A DNA stretch of 64,000 nucleotides. Source: Physcomitrium patens. Its lineage: Eukaryota > Streptophyta > Bryopsida > Funariales > Funariaceae. The position numbers and the translations under genes are program-made. Below, in pieces: positions 38,780 to 48,640 of the stretch (position 1 is the first letter of the stretch; each line of letters opens with the position of its first letter). Location of the stretch: NCBI RefSeq assembly GCF_000002425.4, contig NC_037254.1:1188976-1252975 (forward strand). The letters are read 5' to 3'. The notes beneath the pieces were generated by a model that saw only the letters and a list, made by a program, of their open reading frames with translations, had not been told where the DNA came from and did no database searches.

Positions 38780-41700
38780 TCAAAAACTGAGAACCTTAGC
38801 ATTATTAGATTCAGGAGCATCTGCTTCTTTCTTAGACGAAGAATTTGTGAAGCATCATAAGATCTCTTTAGTACAAAAATCCAAACCTGTTCACGTTGAG
38901 GTCATAGATGGGCAACCTTTATTGTCTGGTAGTGTCACCCATGAATCAGAACCTATAGAAGTGACATTTAAGGGCCATAGTAGTCATATTATTTTTAATA
39001 TTATTAGAACCCCATCAAATCCTATTATTTTTGGTCTTTCCTGGTTAGAAAAGCAGAATCCATCCATAGATTGGAAGTTGCGAAAGATGACCTTTCTCAC
39101 AAAACCACCCAAGAGCAAGCCTAGTAGAAAACCCCAAATAGAGAAATCCTTATTTATTGGAACAAGAGCGTTTATAAGATCGTCTAATGAAGGTACACCA
39201 TTTGTCATTTATGCGGCTCTAACTACCGAGGAGAAGATCTCGACAATTAGTATACCGGAGCAATAGAAGGATTTTAAAGACGTGTTTCAAAAGAAAAATG
39301 TCAACATGCTACTGGAACACAGACCATATGATTATACCATAGACTTACAGGAAGGAGCACAACTGCCTTTTGGCCCAATCTACAATCTATCATAGACGGA
39401 GTTGGCGGAGTTGCGGAAGTACATCGACGAGAATCTAGCCAAAAACTTCATCCGTCATTCAAAATCGTTAGCTGGAGCACCCATCTTATTTGTGAAGAAG
39501 AAAGATGGCTCATTGCGGATGTGCGTGGACTATTGAGGCCTCAACAAGGTAACAAAGAAGAATTGTTACCTGTTACCCGTAATTTTTGGTCTCTTAGAAC
39601 AACTTGGACGTGCAAGGATTTTTACAAAAATTGATCTAAGGGGAGCTCACAACCTTGTACGAATCAAAGAAGGAGATGAGTTGAAGACAGCGTTCCATAC
39701 AAGGTATGGCCATTTTGAGTATAATGTCATATCCTTTGGTCTTACCAATGCTCCAGTGGTCTTTCAACATATGATGAATGACATTTTTCAAGAGTATCTT
39801 GACGATTTTGTTGTCATCTATTTGGATGATATTCTAATATTCTCCAAAAATGAGGAAGAACATGAAAAGCATGTTCGTTTGGTCTTGGAGAAACTACGCG
39901 AGCAAGGACTATAGGCGAAGTTAGACAAGTGTTTATTTCACCAAATAGAAATGGAGTTTTTGGAGTTTTTTGCGACTACGGAAGGCTTGAAGATGGACCC
40001 CAAGAAGGTGGAAGCAATCATGTCCTGGGAGGTTCCAAAGACGGTGAGAGACGTACAATGCTTTCTTGGCTTTGCCAACTTCTATCGGAACTTCATCAAG
40101 AATTACTCTCAAATTGCTGCTCCTCTCACTTGGTTGACATGCAAGGATAAGCTAGAATGGGGACCTCTAGCAGAGAAGGCATTTCAAGACCTAAAAATCG
40201 TATTTATTACGGTTCCAATCTTGGTACATCCAGACTTTATAAAGGCCTTTAATTTAGAAATTGATGCTTCGGATTTTGCTTTGGGAGCTGTACTTTCACA
40301 AATGGGAGAAGACAAGAAGCTCTATCTGATTGTATTCTATTCTTGAAGTTCTTTGCTGCTGAAATCAATTATGAGATCCACGATAAGGAACTTCTTGCTA
40401 TAGTGGATTCTTTCCAAGAATGGTATCATTTTCTTGAAGGAGCTGCACACCTAGAGATCGTATACACAGATCACAAGAATTTGGAGTATTTCATGTCGGC
40501 TCGAGTTCTAAATCGATGTCAAGCTCGATGAAATATGTTGCTATCTAGGTTCAATTTTGTTATCACTTATTGATCTGGAAAGCAGCAAGGACTATCTGAT
40601 GCCTTATCGAGTAGATTGTATCTTATATTAAAGGCTGGAAAAGCAACGTTTGATCAACAATGTATGACGTTGTTGAAGCCAGAGCAATTTCGACTTTGTG
40701 CTACTATTGTGCCAATTGATGCTGACTTCTTGAATCACGTACGTGCCGCGACCATTAAAGATTCAGTAGCCATTGATATCAAGCAGCATACCAATGACGA
40801 CAAATTCAAGGTGGAGGGAGATCTTTTATACTTTGAAGAGCGGTTGTATATCCCAAAAGGACCAGCACGATTCCGAGTTCTTCAATCTCGCCACAATTTT
40901 CCAACTGCGGGACATTTTGGATTCAACAAGACCTTGGAGCTTATTTCTTGAGATTTTTGGTGGCCCCAAATGGGGAAGGATGTGAAAGATTTTATCCTCT
41001 CCTGCGACATCTGTTCAAGATCCAAGAATCCTCGGCATCGCCCTTATGAACTCCTACAGCCATTGCCGATTCCACGTCGACTATGGTCTTCAGTTTCTAT
41101 AGACTTCATCACGGACCTTCCATCATCGAACTCATTTGACAGCATCTTTGTCATGGTAGATCAGCTTACAAAGATGGCGTACTTTGTTCCTTGCAAGAAG
41201 ACATCGTCCATTGAAGTCATAGCAAGGTTCTTTCTCAATAATGTGTATCGATATCATAGACTATCAGATGATATTGTATCAGATCGAGGAACCCACTTTG
41301 TATCAAAGTTTTGGAGATCTGTCTTTGAGATACTGAAGGTGGATATCAAGCTTTCTTTGACTTTTCATCCTCAAACTGACGGCCAAACGGAACGGGTGAA
41401 CCAAGTCTTAGAACAATACTTGCGATGCAGCATCAACTATCAACAAGACGATTGGACCACATATCTGTCGCTAGCCGAGTTTGCATATAACAACACCCTC
41501 CATGCGTCGACTAAATACACACCATTCTTTTTCAACTATGGGTATCATCCAAAGCTTGATTTATTGAATCTGTTAACAAATAACAATCCAGCAGCTGAAG
41601 GATTTGCAAAACAACTATTAGAGCTTCAAAATGCGTTGAAGCTTCAATTACAATCCGCTCAAGAATCCTACAAGGCGTCTGTAGATAGATTTCGAAATCA

Positions 41701-42121
41701 AGTATCTAGTTTCAAAATTAGAGATAAAGCATGGCTTCTTCGACGGAATATCAAGACCAAGCAACCATGTGATAAGTTGGACTATCAAAGATTGGGACCA
41801 TTTATCATCCAAAAGAAAATCAATCCAGTGGCGTATCGTCTGGAATTACCAGCTTCTATGAAGGTACATCCAGTCTTTCATGTTTCTCTGTTGGAGCCTT
41901 ATCGAGAGTCGTCTTTTCCTAGAAGAGTACAATGTCTCCTACCTAGTATTGAGATCAAGAACCACGAGGAATATGAGGTTGAAAAGGTACTGGATTCACG
42001 GCAAAGGTGGAGCAAGTTGGAGTATCTTGTTCATTAGTGCGGCTACGACATTAATGAGTGAACATGGGAGCCAACTGAAAATCTTGCCAATGTGCCACAA
42101 AAGGTACAGGGGTTTCATTAA
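38780..42121 (+). pseudogene. pol of the chromovirus: protease, RT, RNase H, integrase, chromodomain
   Basis: Protease motif LLDSGASASF near 38802. [25 protein letters not shown], and an intact catalytic [11 protein letters not shown] near 39820. RNase [18 protein letters not shown] (about 40257) to [12 protein letters not shown]. Integrase: an HHCC zinc finger (GHFGFNKT, CDICSRSK), then catalytic Asp in SIDFITDLP, Asp in SDRGTHF and Glu in GQTERVNQ; its 355-codon frame (40970-42037) is the longest intact stretch. The protein tail EEYEVEKVLDSRQRW is the start of a chromodomain, broken by stops at 42035 and 42059. Chromodomain integrases steer insertion to heterochromatin. Confidence 0.92.
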
Positions 42122-42288
42122 AAACATCTGCATAAACCTAAGCCAGTTCGACGATAGCTTCTTTCTGAAGCTTGCTCACCCAAGAATATAAGAAAGGGGG
42201 AGAGCACCACCAAAATTCGTAGTTGATGTAGTTATTTTCTCCAAGATAAAATAGAATTTTTTCAGTAGCCATAGTTTGGTCTTCTTAT

Positions 42289-42639
42289 ATGGATAGCCAA
42301 GAGATAGATACTATGTCAGTCAGATTATCTCAACCCACTAACTCACAAAGGCGACCCCAAGATGAAGAACCGCCTACACCACGACAACGACGGAGGATAT
42401 CGAGTAACCGATCACTGGTGATTGTATTTGAGTCCAAGCCTGCTTACGGTCAGCCAAAAAGTATGTTTGCAGGATAATTTCATAATGAGGACACGAAAGT
42501 TCATGCTTGGTCAGAAGTTGAAGGAGTGGGCCACTACTGTTGGCTTCAAGGGTCGATGAACCACTTGCCTCGTGAACAACAATTGGAGTTCATAGCAGAC
42601 GTTATGCAACTGATCTTCATTTTCTTGCGTTGGTACTGA
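42289..42639 (+). pseudogene. Extra ORF downstream of pol, unknown function, one internal stop
   Basis: An ATG-initiated frame of 116 codons, broken by TAA at 42475, lies between the chromodomain and the 3' LTR. The N-terminal part is polar, with RRPQDEEPPTPRQRRR; the C-terminal part is more hydrophobic (LEFIADVMQLIFIFL). I recognise no family. Chromoviruses normally lack a third ORF, though some plant gypsy lineages have one. It may instead be captured or chance sequence. Confidence 0.4.
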
Positions 42640-42672
42640 TCAACAACATTACTTCTCAGAGACCTCGAAGCT

Positions 42673-42686
42673 AAAAGAGGGAGTGG
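42673..42686 (+). other. Polypurine tract of the chromovirus
   Basis: AAAAGAGGGAGTGG immediately precedes the 3' LTR start, as expected for the plus-strand primer; one T interrupts it. Confidence 0.8.
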
Positions 42687-43078
42687 TGTTAGGGACATAA
42701 TCCTTAGAACCTTCTAGAGACAAGTTTCTAGAACCTTCTAGAAGCAAGTCTCTAGAACCTTCTAGAAGCTTCCTAGTTGGTAGAAGATATTAGGGACATA
42801 GTCTATAGAACCTTCTAGAGATAAGTTTCTAGAACCTTCTAGAAGCAAGTCTCTAGAACCTTCTAGAAGCTTCCTAGTTAGAAGAAGTTGCTTGAGAAGC
42901 TTCCTAAATAGAAGTATATATTAGAATCGAGGCTGAAGAGTTCTTCAATCTCGACAACACATCTCTTGGAGCTCTAGCTCACCTCTCTGGTGTTGTTCTC
43001 ATGTGATTAATCTAGTTCTTGTCAATTCTTCTTGAACTTCTTGTTAGATCTCAAGTCTATATTTCTGTATCCATGACA
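42687..43078 (+). repeat. 3' LTR of the chromovirus, 392 bp
   Basis: Same ends as the 5' LTR. It carries one additional 24-bp unit (about 42844-42867, GCAAGTCTCTAGAACC...), which accounts exactly for the length difference of the two LTRs. Confidence 0.95.
42707..42903 (+). promoter_or_regulatory. Heat-shock-element array in the 3' LTR
   Basis: Same GAA/TTC pentamer array as in the 5' LTR but with one more repeat unit. The second block here is unmutated (GAACCTTCTAGAA at 42731-42743). Confidence 0.85.
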
Positions 43079-43083
43079 AAGAC
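43079..43083. repeat. Target-site duplication, right copy (AAGAC)
   Basis: Exact repeat of 37002-37006. Confidence 0.93.
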
Positions 43084-45102
43084 ATGATATTGTATTCAAA
43101 ATGTCCATACCTAGTTTGAAACAGAGTCTTCTATTCATCTCCTTCTTTAATACATACTAAATTGTATACTCCCTGTAGATCTATTTTTGTGTAGATCTTA
43201 GCTTCTTTTAGTTAATCGAGAAGTCCTGATATCAAAGATAGAGGATACCTATTCTTGATGGTGATCTTGTTGAGTCCTTGATAATCAACACACATCTGCA
43301 AAGATCCATCTATCTTCTTCACAAATAAGATTGGAACTCTTATTGGTGATTTGAAATGGTGTATGAAATTCTTGGCCAGATTCTCTTCAATATATTCTTT
43401 GAGTTCAAGCAATTCATTTTGTGATAGACTATGGATTAGTCCAAATGGCGGTTGTGCTCCTTCTTGAAGGTCAATTGAGTAGTCATAGGGGTGATATTCT
43501 GGAAGAGTATCTGCATTCTTCTTCTCAAATACAGCTTGAAATTCTTGATATTAGTTGGGAATGCCACTTAAAATCTTTGCATCATTAGAAACAGATGTGG
43601 CGTAAATGACATAAGGTGATCTTTTTTTTTTGTAGCATGTAAGAAAACTCTTGCACCTACAAACATAGGTTTAATTGGATTAGACTTATGACTTTCTACT
43701 AGATTAATTTCACTCTTAGTTATGCTTTTAGAAAAGTTAAGAGTACGAAAAATCCAATCTATACAAGATTTATATTTTTCTAATCATGATAAACCTAAAA
43801 TGATTGAAATAGAGAGAGATCTAATTATATTAAAGATTATGCAACTACTATGACCATTTATTACTACATCTATAGGAAGTATTTCATGAGTAACATCTCT
43901 AGATGACAATGGATGACATCCATGACTTTTACATGAACAAGTTTGATTTTTTATATTAATAATAATTTATGACTTTTAACAAATTCTACCCCTAAGAAAC
44001 AAGCTGAGGCTCTTGAATCTATCAAGGCAGAGGCTTCATAATTATTAGGTCTTTAATGCACATCTATCATAAAACAATGAGAGGGTTTTGAAGAGAGGAT
44101 AGGACCTTTATTAGAAATTGTATAAGATTCTAGCCACACAGTTCTTATTATAGCTAGACAAATTTGTTTTTTGATACATTATCTTCTTTGATAGATGTGC
44201 TTCTCATTTTGTTATTTTGTCGCTTCTTTGAAAAATTTTGAATCGTGTATTTAAGTTCTCCACAATATAAGTACAATCCTTCTTGACTATGATGAGTCTT
44301 TTTTTTGTTTGGTAAGAGGTTTAAAACATACCGCATCAATTTGTATATCCTCTATTTCTGAATGTATGTGTTGAAGAGATGTTAATATTTCCATTGAATT
44401 GTAGTAACGTTTACGTCCATTTATACAACTCTTAAATCAAAATTCAAAAAGTTGATTATCGCATCTCACAATAAAATCAATTGCTTGACTCAATGTTCGA
44501 AGATCAAGTAAGTTGAGCATCAATATCTTTACTTCATATTGTAATCCATAGAAAAATTGGCTAATAAGTACAGAATCATTCTACTTGATATCAGTTGCAA
44601 GATATCAAAATTGTGAAGTATATAACATTATAGATCAATTGCGTTGTTGCAAAATACAAATCTTGTTGGTTGCAACACGAGTTACATCATGTTCTCCATA
44701 CATGAATCAGAATTCTACCAAAAATACCTCGAGATTATCTAATATTAGATCTCGTCATTCAAGAAAAGATGAAAACGACAATAGTATTGAACCTGAAAGA
44801 AGTGTGCCAATGAATCTAACTTATAATTTTAGAATTAGATAGCTTTGAGGTTGAAGTTCAATCATAAGTTATACTTGATTGATAAATCCTCGAAATTTGG
44901 ATTTTGTACCATCAAACTTTTTAGATAGAGTAACTCTTGGTTGTCTAATACTTGAAGGTTGTTCCACTATAGGTGAAGGGACATAATTTGGTGCAGATGT
45001 TGAAGCAGTTCTAATTATCTCTATATCCTCACTTCTTGCCATTCTTGTTGATCCTTGTAGTGGTAAGATAAATTGATGCATCGCAAGCATCAATTTTCTC
45101 AA
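43084..45102 (-). pseudogene. Middle element gag and N-terminal pol
   Basis: On the minus strand: gag with KFDGTKSKFRGFINQV (ending 44869), a degenerate knuckle region at 44339-44154, and RT with ILFVKKIDGSLQMCVDYQGLN at 43412-43212 running to GHFEYNIMS at the insertion point. Stops throughout. Confidence 0.8.
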
Positions 45103-45360
45103 TTACCCTTACATTTGTGCCATTGCACTCTTCATTTTGACAAGCTCTCTTATAATAACACTCAAAAGAATATCTAATATTACTTAAGATAAATAAAAAA
45201 AAGGACTTGAGGACAAAGAAGATACTAAAAATAATATTAGTTTAGAAGAGGGTAATCCGTAACTTCTAATATTCTTATGTCTTATCATGAGAAAGGGATA
45301 ATCCACTCTTAATCAAGACAAGACAAAGCTCTGATATTATAAGTGTATTCTTGTCAATCT

Positions 45361-45912
45361 TGTCATGAAGTAAAAGATGATGCATAAACCAATGAAATCC
45401 GTGTCAAAGAAAGAGTGAAAAAATAGAAATAAGGAAGTACTTATATTAAAAGAAACTTAAAAGGCTTATTACAAAAAGACAAGAAAACTTGAGACTCTTG
45501 AAACTAAACTACAAGCAAGAAAGGAGTTGACAAGAGTGAAGAGGACTTCACTCTTGTCTCTATATATACTATCTAACTAAGGGCTATGTGGCAATGTTTT
45601 ATAAGACCTCCAATGTGTGTTGACTTTATAGGACACATGCCTTGACTTATAAGGCAAGTTTTTCTACGTGTGGATGATATAATTAACTTGGTCTTCAAGC
45701 TAACAACATGTGTGGTACATGGCCAACTTATTGACTACATTTCTAAACCAAAAAGTCATCTAAAGATACCTATAAAGTCAAAGTAGTCTCTATATAGCTT
45801 CTAAGAAGCTTCCATAGAAGATATTATAGAATTAACTTACTTTTGTCTACTTCTACCTACTTCTACCTATTTATATAGATAATTACTAGCTTATATGCAT
45901 ATGTCCATGACA
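45361..45912 (-). repeat. 5' LTR of the middle element, 552 bp
   Basis: Partner of 33452-34013. On the minus strand it starts TGTCATGG and ends TTCATGACA, so its two ends form a short inverted repeat. Confidence 0.88.
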
Positions 45913-47090
45913 CATGTATCTACACACTTGATTTTAATGTCAAGCTCTATAATTGTGGTCTTTAATCAAAGTTCAATTAAAAAATCTATTAATATCTAAG
46001 TGATTAAGAATGTGTAAGAAGACCTTACAATCTTATATAAGCTTCAACAAAGAATTTTGCTTTCAAGTATCTCTACTATGAAAAAAGATAGAATTAATCA
46101 TTAAACAATAAGTTTTTTGTTGAAAGAATATTTTTATATATTGTGTATGGTCTGATGGAGCTAGATGTATAGTTCTAAAGTTAGATCAAAGAACTTCCTT
46201 GATATGACAAGTACATAAAGAACTTAGATCTTTTAGGATATACAAGACATCATTATATATTGTGCAACTAATATTGGTGGATCAGTATATATTAATGGAT
46301 GGCCACATATGTTTTTAGATGTGAAGTACATGTTCAAATTATATCAAGTTTAAACACCTTATGACTTAAGTTGAGGCCTTTTTATATTATAGAATTGGAC
46401 TATTTTTAGTCTTTGGACTTTGTTGGGCTACTTAATATCATCCCACATGGAGCTAAATATGTATTAGTGATGATAGAGTATTTTAGCAAGTGGATTGAAT
46501 TTGTGGCTTTATTACAAAATTCTTCTTAATTGGTAGCTATGGCTTTTTTTGGTCATATATTAGCATGTTTTGGAGCACATACTAAAGTCTTAACAAATTA
46601 AGAGAGAGGGTTCATTACAGCTTTTGAAGCTTTTTGTATTGAAGCTTTGATAGAACATTACTCAATCTCTAGAAACCATCATGAAGTAGATGGCTTAGTT
46701 GAAGTGATTATTTAGACTACCAAATATAATAAATAGAAGTATGAATTATTTCATGGCAATTATTGTGATTGAGATTTGATGTTGTTATGGATTATCATAG
46801 ATTATTGTTTTACTAGGTAAGCATCTTATATTACTTTAATAAAACAAACATCCTATTTTATTAGTTATTGTATAGCCACGAACCAATCCTACTAAGTTTA
46901 GTGCATGAAAAGCTAGTTTTAATTGTAGACTTAGATGACCTTGACATTTGAGATCAATGTCTAGAATATCAAGTAGAATTTTTTAAGAAGGCCATATACA
47001 TGGCTATAGAGAACTTATCTAATGTTTAATATTATAATACCTTATTATATGCCTACATTAATAGTAGAGCTTGTCAACATTAGTTGTAAA
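45913..47090 (+). pseudogene. Right part of the oldest Ty3/gypsy element (integrase region), decayed
   Basis: Around 46390-46760 an integrase core is visible through many stops and frame breaks: GPLNIIPHGAKYVLV-like, FSKWIEFVAL, and a final HHEVDGLVE segment. The plus orientation and position match the left fragment at 32330-33407. Confidence 0.7.
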
Positions 47091-47096
47091 GATTTA

Positions 47097-47617
47097 TCAC
47101 AAACATAGACATGTAAACCAATAAGTATCTATATGATTAAATAAAATAGGTAAAAATAGGTTAATTCCATAATATCTTCTATAGAAGCTTTTTAGAAGCT
47201 TCACAAATGTTGCTTTGACTTTATAGGTATCTATTATTGACTTCTTAGGTTAGAAACATGGTCAATAAGTTAGCTATATGCCACACATGTTGGTAGCTTG
47301 AAGAACAAGCTATCTATGTAGCGCATACATAAAAAACTTGTCTTATAAGCTAAAACATGTTTCGTGCAAAGTCAACACATATTAGAGGTCCTATAGTACA
47401 TTACCATGTAGCCTCTAATTAGATAGTATATATAGAGGTAAGAGTGAAGTCATCTTCACTCTTGTCAATTCTTTTCTTGCTTCTAGTTTAGATTCAAGAA
47501 TCTTTAGTTTCCTTGTCTTTTGGCAATAGCCATTCTATTTTTTTTTAATATACATAGTTCTTTATTTTTATTTTTTTTATTTATTTATTTACTTTCATCA
47601 AATTCTTGTTCCTAACA
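47097..47617 (+). repeat. LTR of a fourth related element, plus orientation
   Basis: Aligns with the reverse complement of the middle element LTR, including the AGAAGCTT-rich block, the GTCAACACATATTAGAGGTCC-like core, and the same leader after the end (GATTGACAAGAATACACTTA). More diverged than the other pair. The left boundary is approximate. Confidence 0.7.
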
Positions 47618-47849
47618 GATTGACAAGAATACACTTACAATATTAGAGCTTTGTCTTCTCTTGATTAAGAATAAATTACCTCATTTTTTGATAAGACATA
47701 AATATATTAGAAGTTGCAGATTATCTTCTTCTAAACTAATATTATTCTTAGTATCTTCTTTGTTCTCAAGTCTTCTTTTTTCTTTATCTTGAGTGATATT
47801 AGATTTTTTCTTTTCTTTTTTTTTTTTTCTAAATATTATCATGATAGAG

Positions 47850-48640
47850 CTTCTTGAAATAAAAAATGTAATAATACCAATGTAAGAGCAATTAAGGGAG
47901 TTAATTCTTGCAATGCATCAACTTAGTTTATTACCATGGAAAGCAACAAGAATAGTAGGAAGTGAAGATATAGATATGATTGAAGCTGCTTCAACATCTG
48001 CACTCAATCATGTCCCTTCTTTTTCGGTGGAACACTCTTTCGATACTAGAGAACCAAGAGCTATCCTGATTGAGAAGTTTGATAGTACAAGGTCGAAGTT
48101 TTGAAGATTTATCAATCAAATACAACTTGTGCTTGAACTTCAATCTCAAAACTATCTAACTTAAAGATCACAAGTTAGATTCATCAGTATAATTCTTTTG
48201 AATTCGACATTATCGTGGATTTAATCTTTTCTTCAACAATAAGATCCAATATTTGATAATTTAGAGCTTTTTTTGGCAGAGTTTTGATCTATGTATAGAG
48301 AACATGATGCAACTTGTATTGCAACCAAGAGGATCGGTATTTTACAATAAGGTAATCGATTCATAATATTATATGCTTTATAATTTTGACAACTTGCAAT
48401 TGATATCAAGTGAGATGATGCTGCACTTATTAACCAATTTTTCTATGGATTATAATATGAGGTAAAGAGATTGATGCTCAACTTGCCTGATTCTCAAACA
48501 TTGAGTTAAGCGATTGATTTTGCTGGGAATTGTGATAATCGACTTTTTTAATTTTGATTTGAGAGTCGGACAAGTGGGCCTCAAGGTTGTTGTATTATAT
48601 GAAGTCTTGCTTGAGAGTACATGAGGCATTTGGCTATAGA
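47850..48640 (+). pseudogene. gag remnant of the fourth element
   Basis: Frame at 47913-48104 carries the SEDID and AASTSA.NHVPS blocks seen in the middle element gag, then EKFDSTRSKF followed by stops. No pol was found downstream, so this copy is a 5' fragment. Confidence 0.7.

Larger units (their letters stand above)
37007..43078 (+). mobile_element. Ty3/gypsy chromovirus with heat-shock-element LTRs (youngest nested element), 6072 bp
   Basis: Complete by structure: LTRs 37007-37374 and 42687-43078, 5-bp target duplication AAGAC, polypurine tract before the 3' LTR, then gag, protease, RT, RNase H, integrase and chromodomain in the plus direction, plus a small extra ORF. It inserted into the RT domain of the middle element: outside it, the minus-strand frame runs HFEYNIMS on one side and FGLTNA on the other. 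The element is now non-autonomous, with at least a dozen in-frame stops, mostly explained by single C-to-T or G-to-A changes at CGA, CAG or TGG codons. The LTRs differ by roughly two dozen substitutions (eye count, about 6%) and one 24-bp indel. Confidence 0.95.
33452..45912 (-). mobile_element. Ty3/gypsy LTR retrotransposon (middle of three nested elements), decayed
   Basis: Bounded by two similar LTRs of about 555 bp that start TGTCATGG and end CATGACA on the minus strand. Domain order on the minus strand is gag (45102-44869), a knuckle-like CxxC region (44339-44154), RT N-terminus (43412-43212), RT C-terminus (36903-36679), RNase H (36546-36259), integrase (about 35764-35250) and a tail with LIEVDNNEEFKVEEVIDSR-like chromodomain-proximal sequence (34940-34713). 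It is split by the younger element 37007-43078. Flanking 5-mers are CATTC and CATGT, possibly a mutated target duplication. Confidence 0.88.

Noticed and set aside
37007..43078. CRISPR-like reading of the LTR tandem units
   Set aside because: Repeats are imperfect, without unique spacers, lie inside an LTR of a eukaryotic retroelement, and are explained by heat-shock-element duplication.
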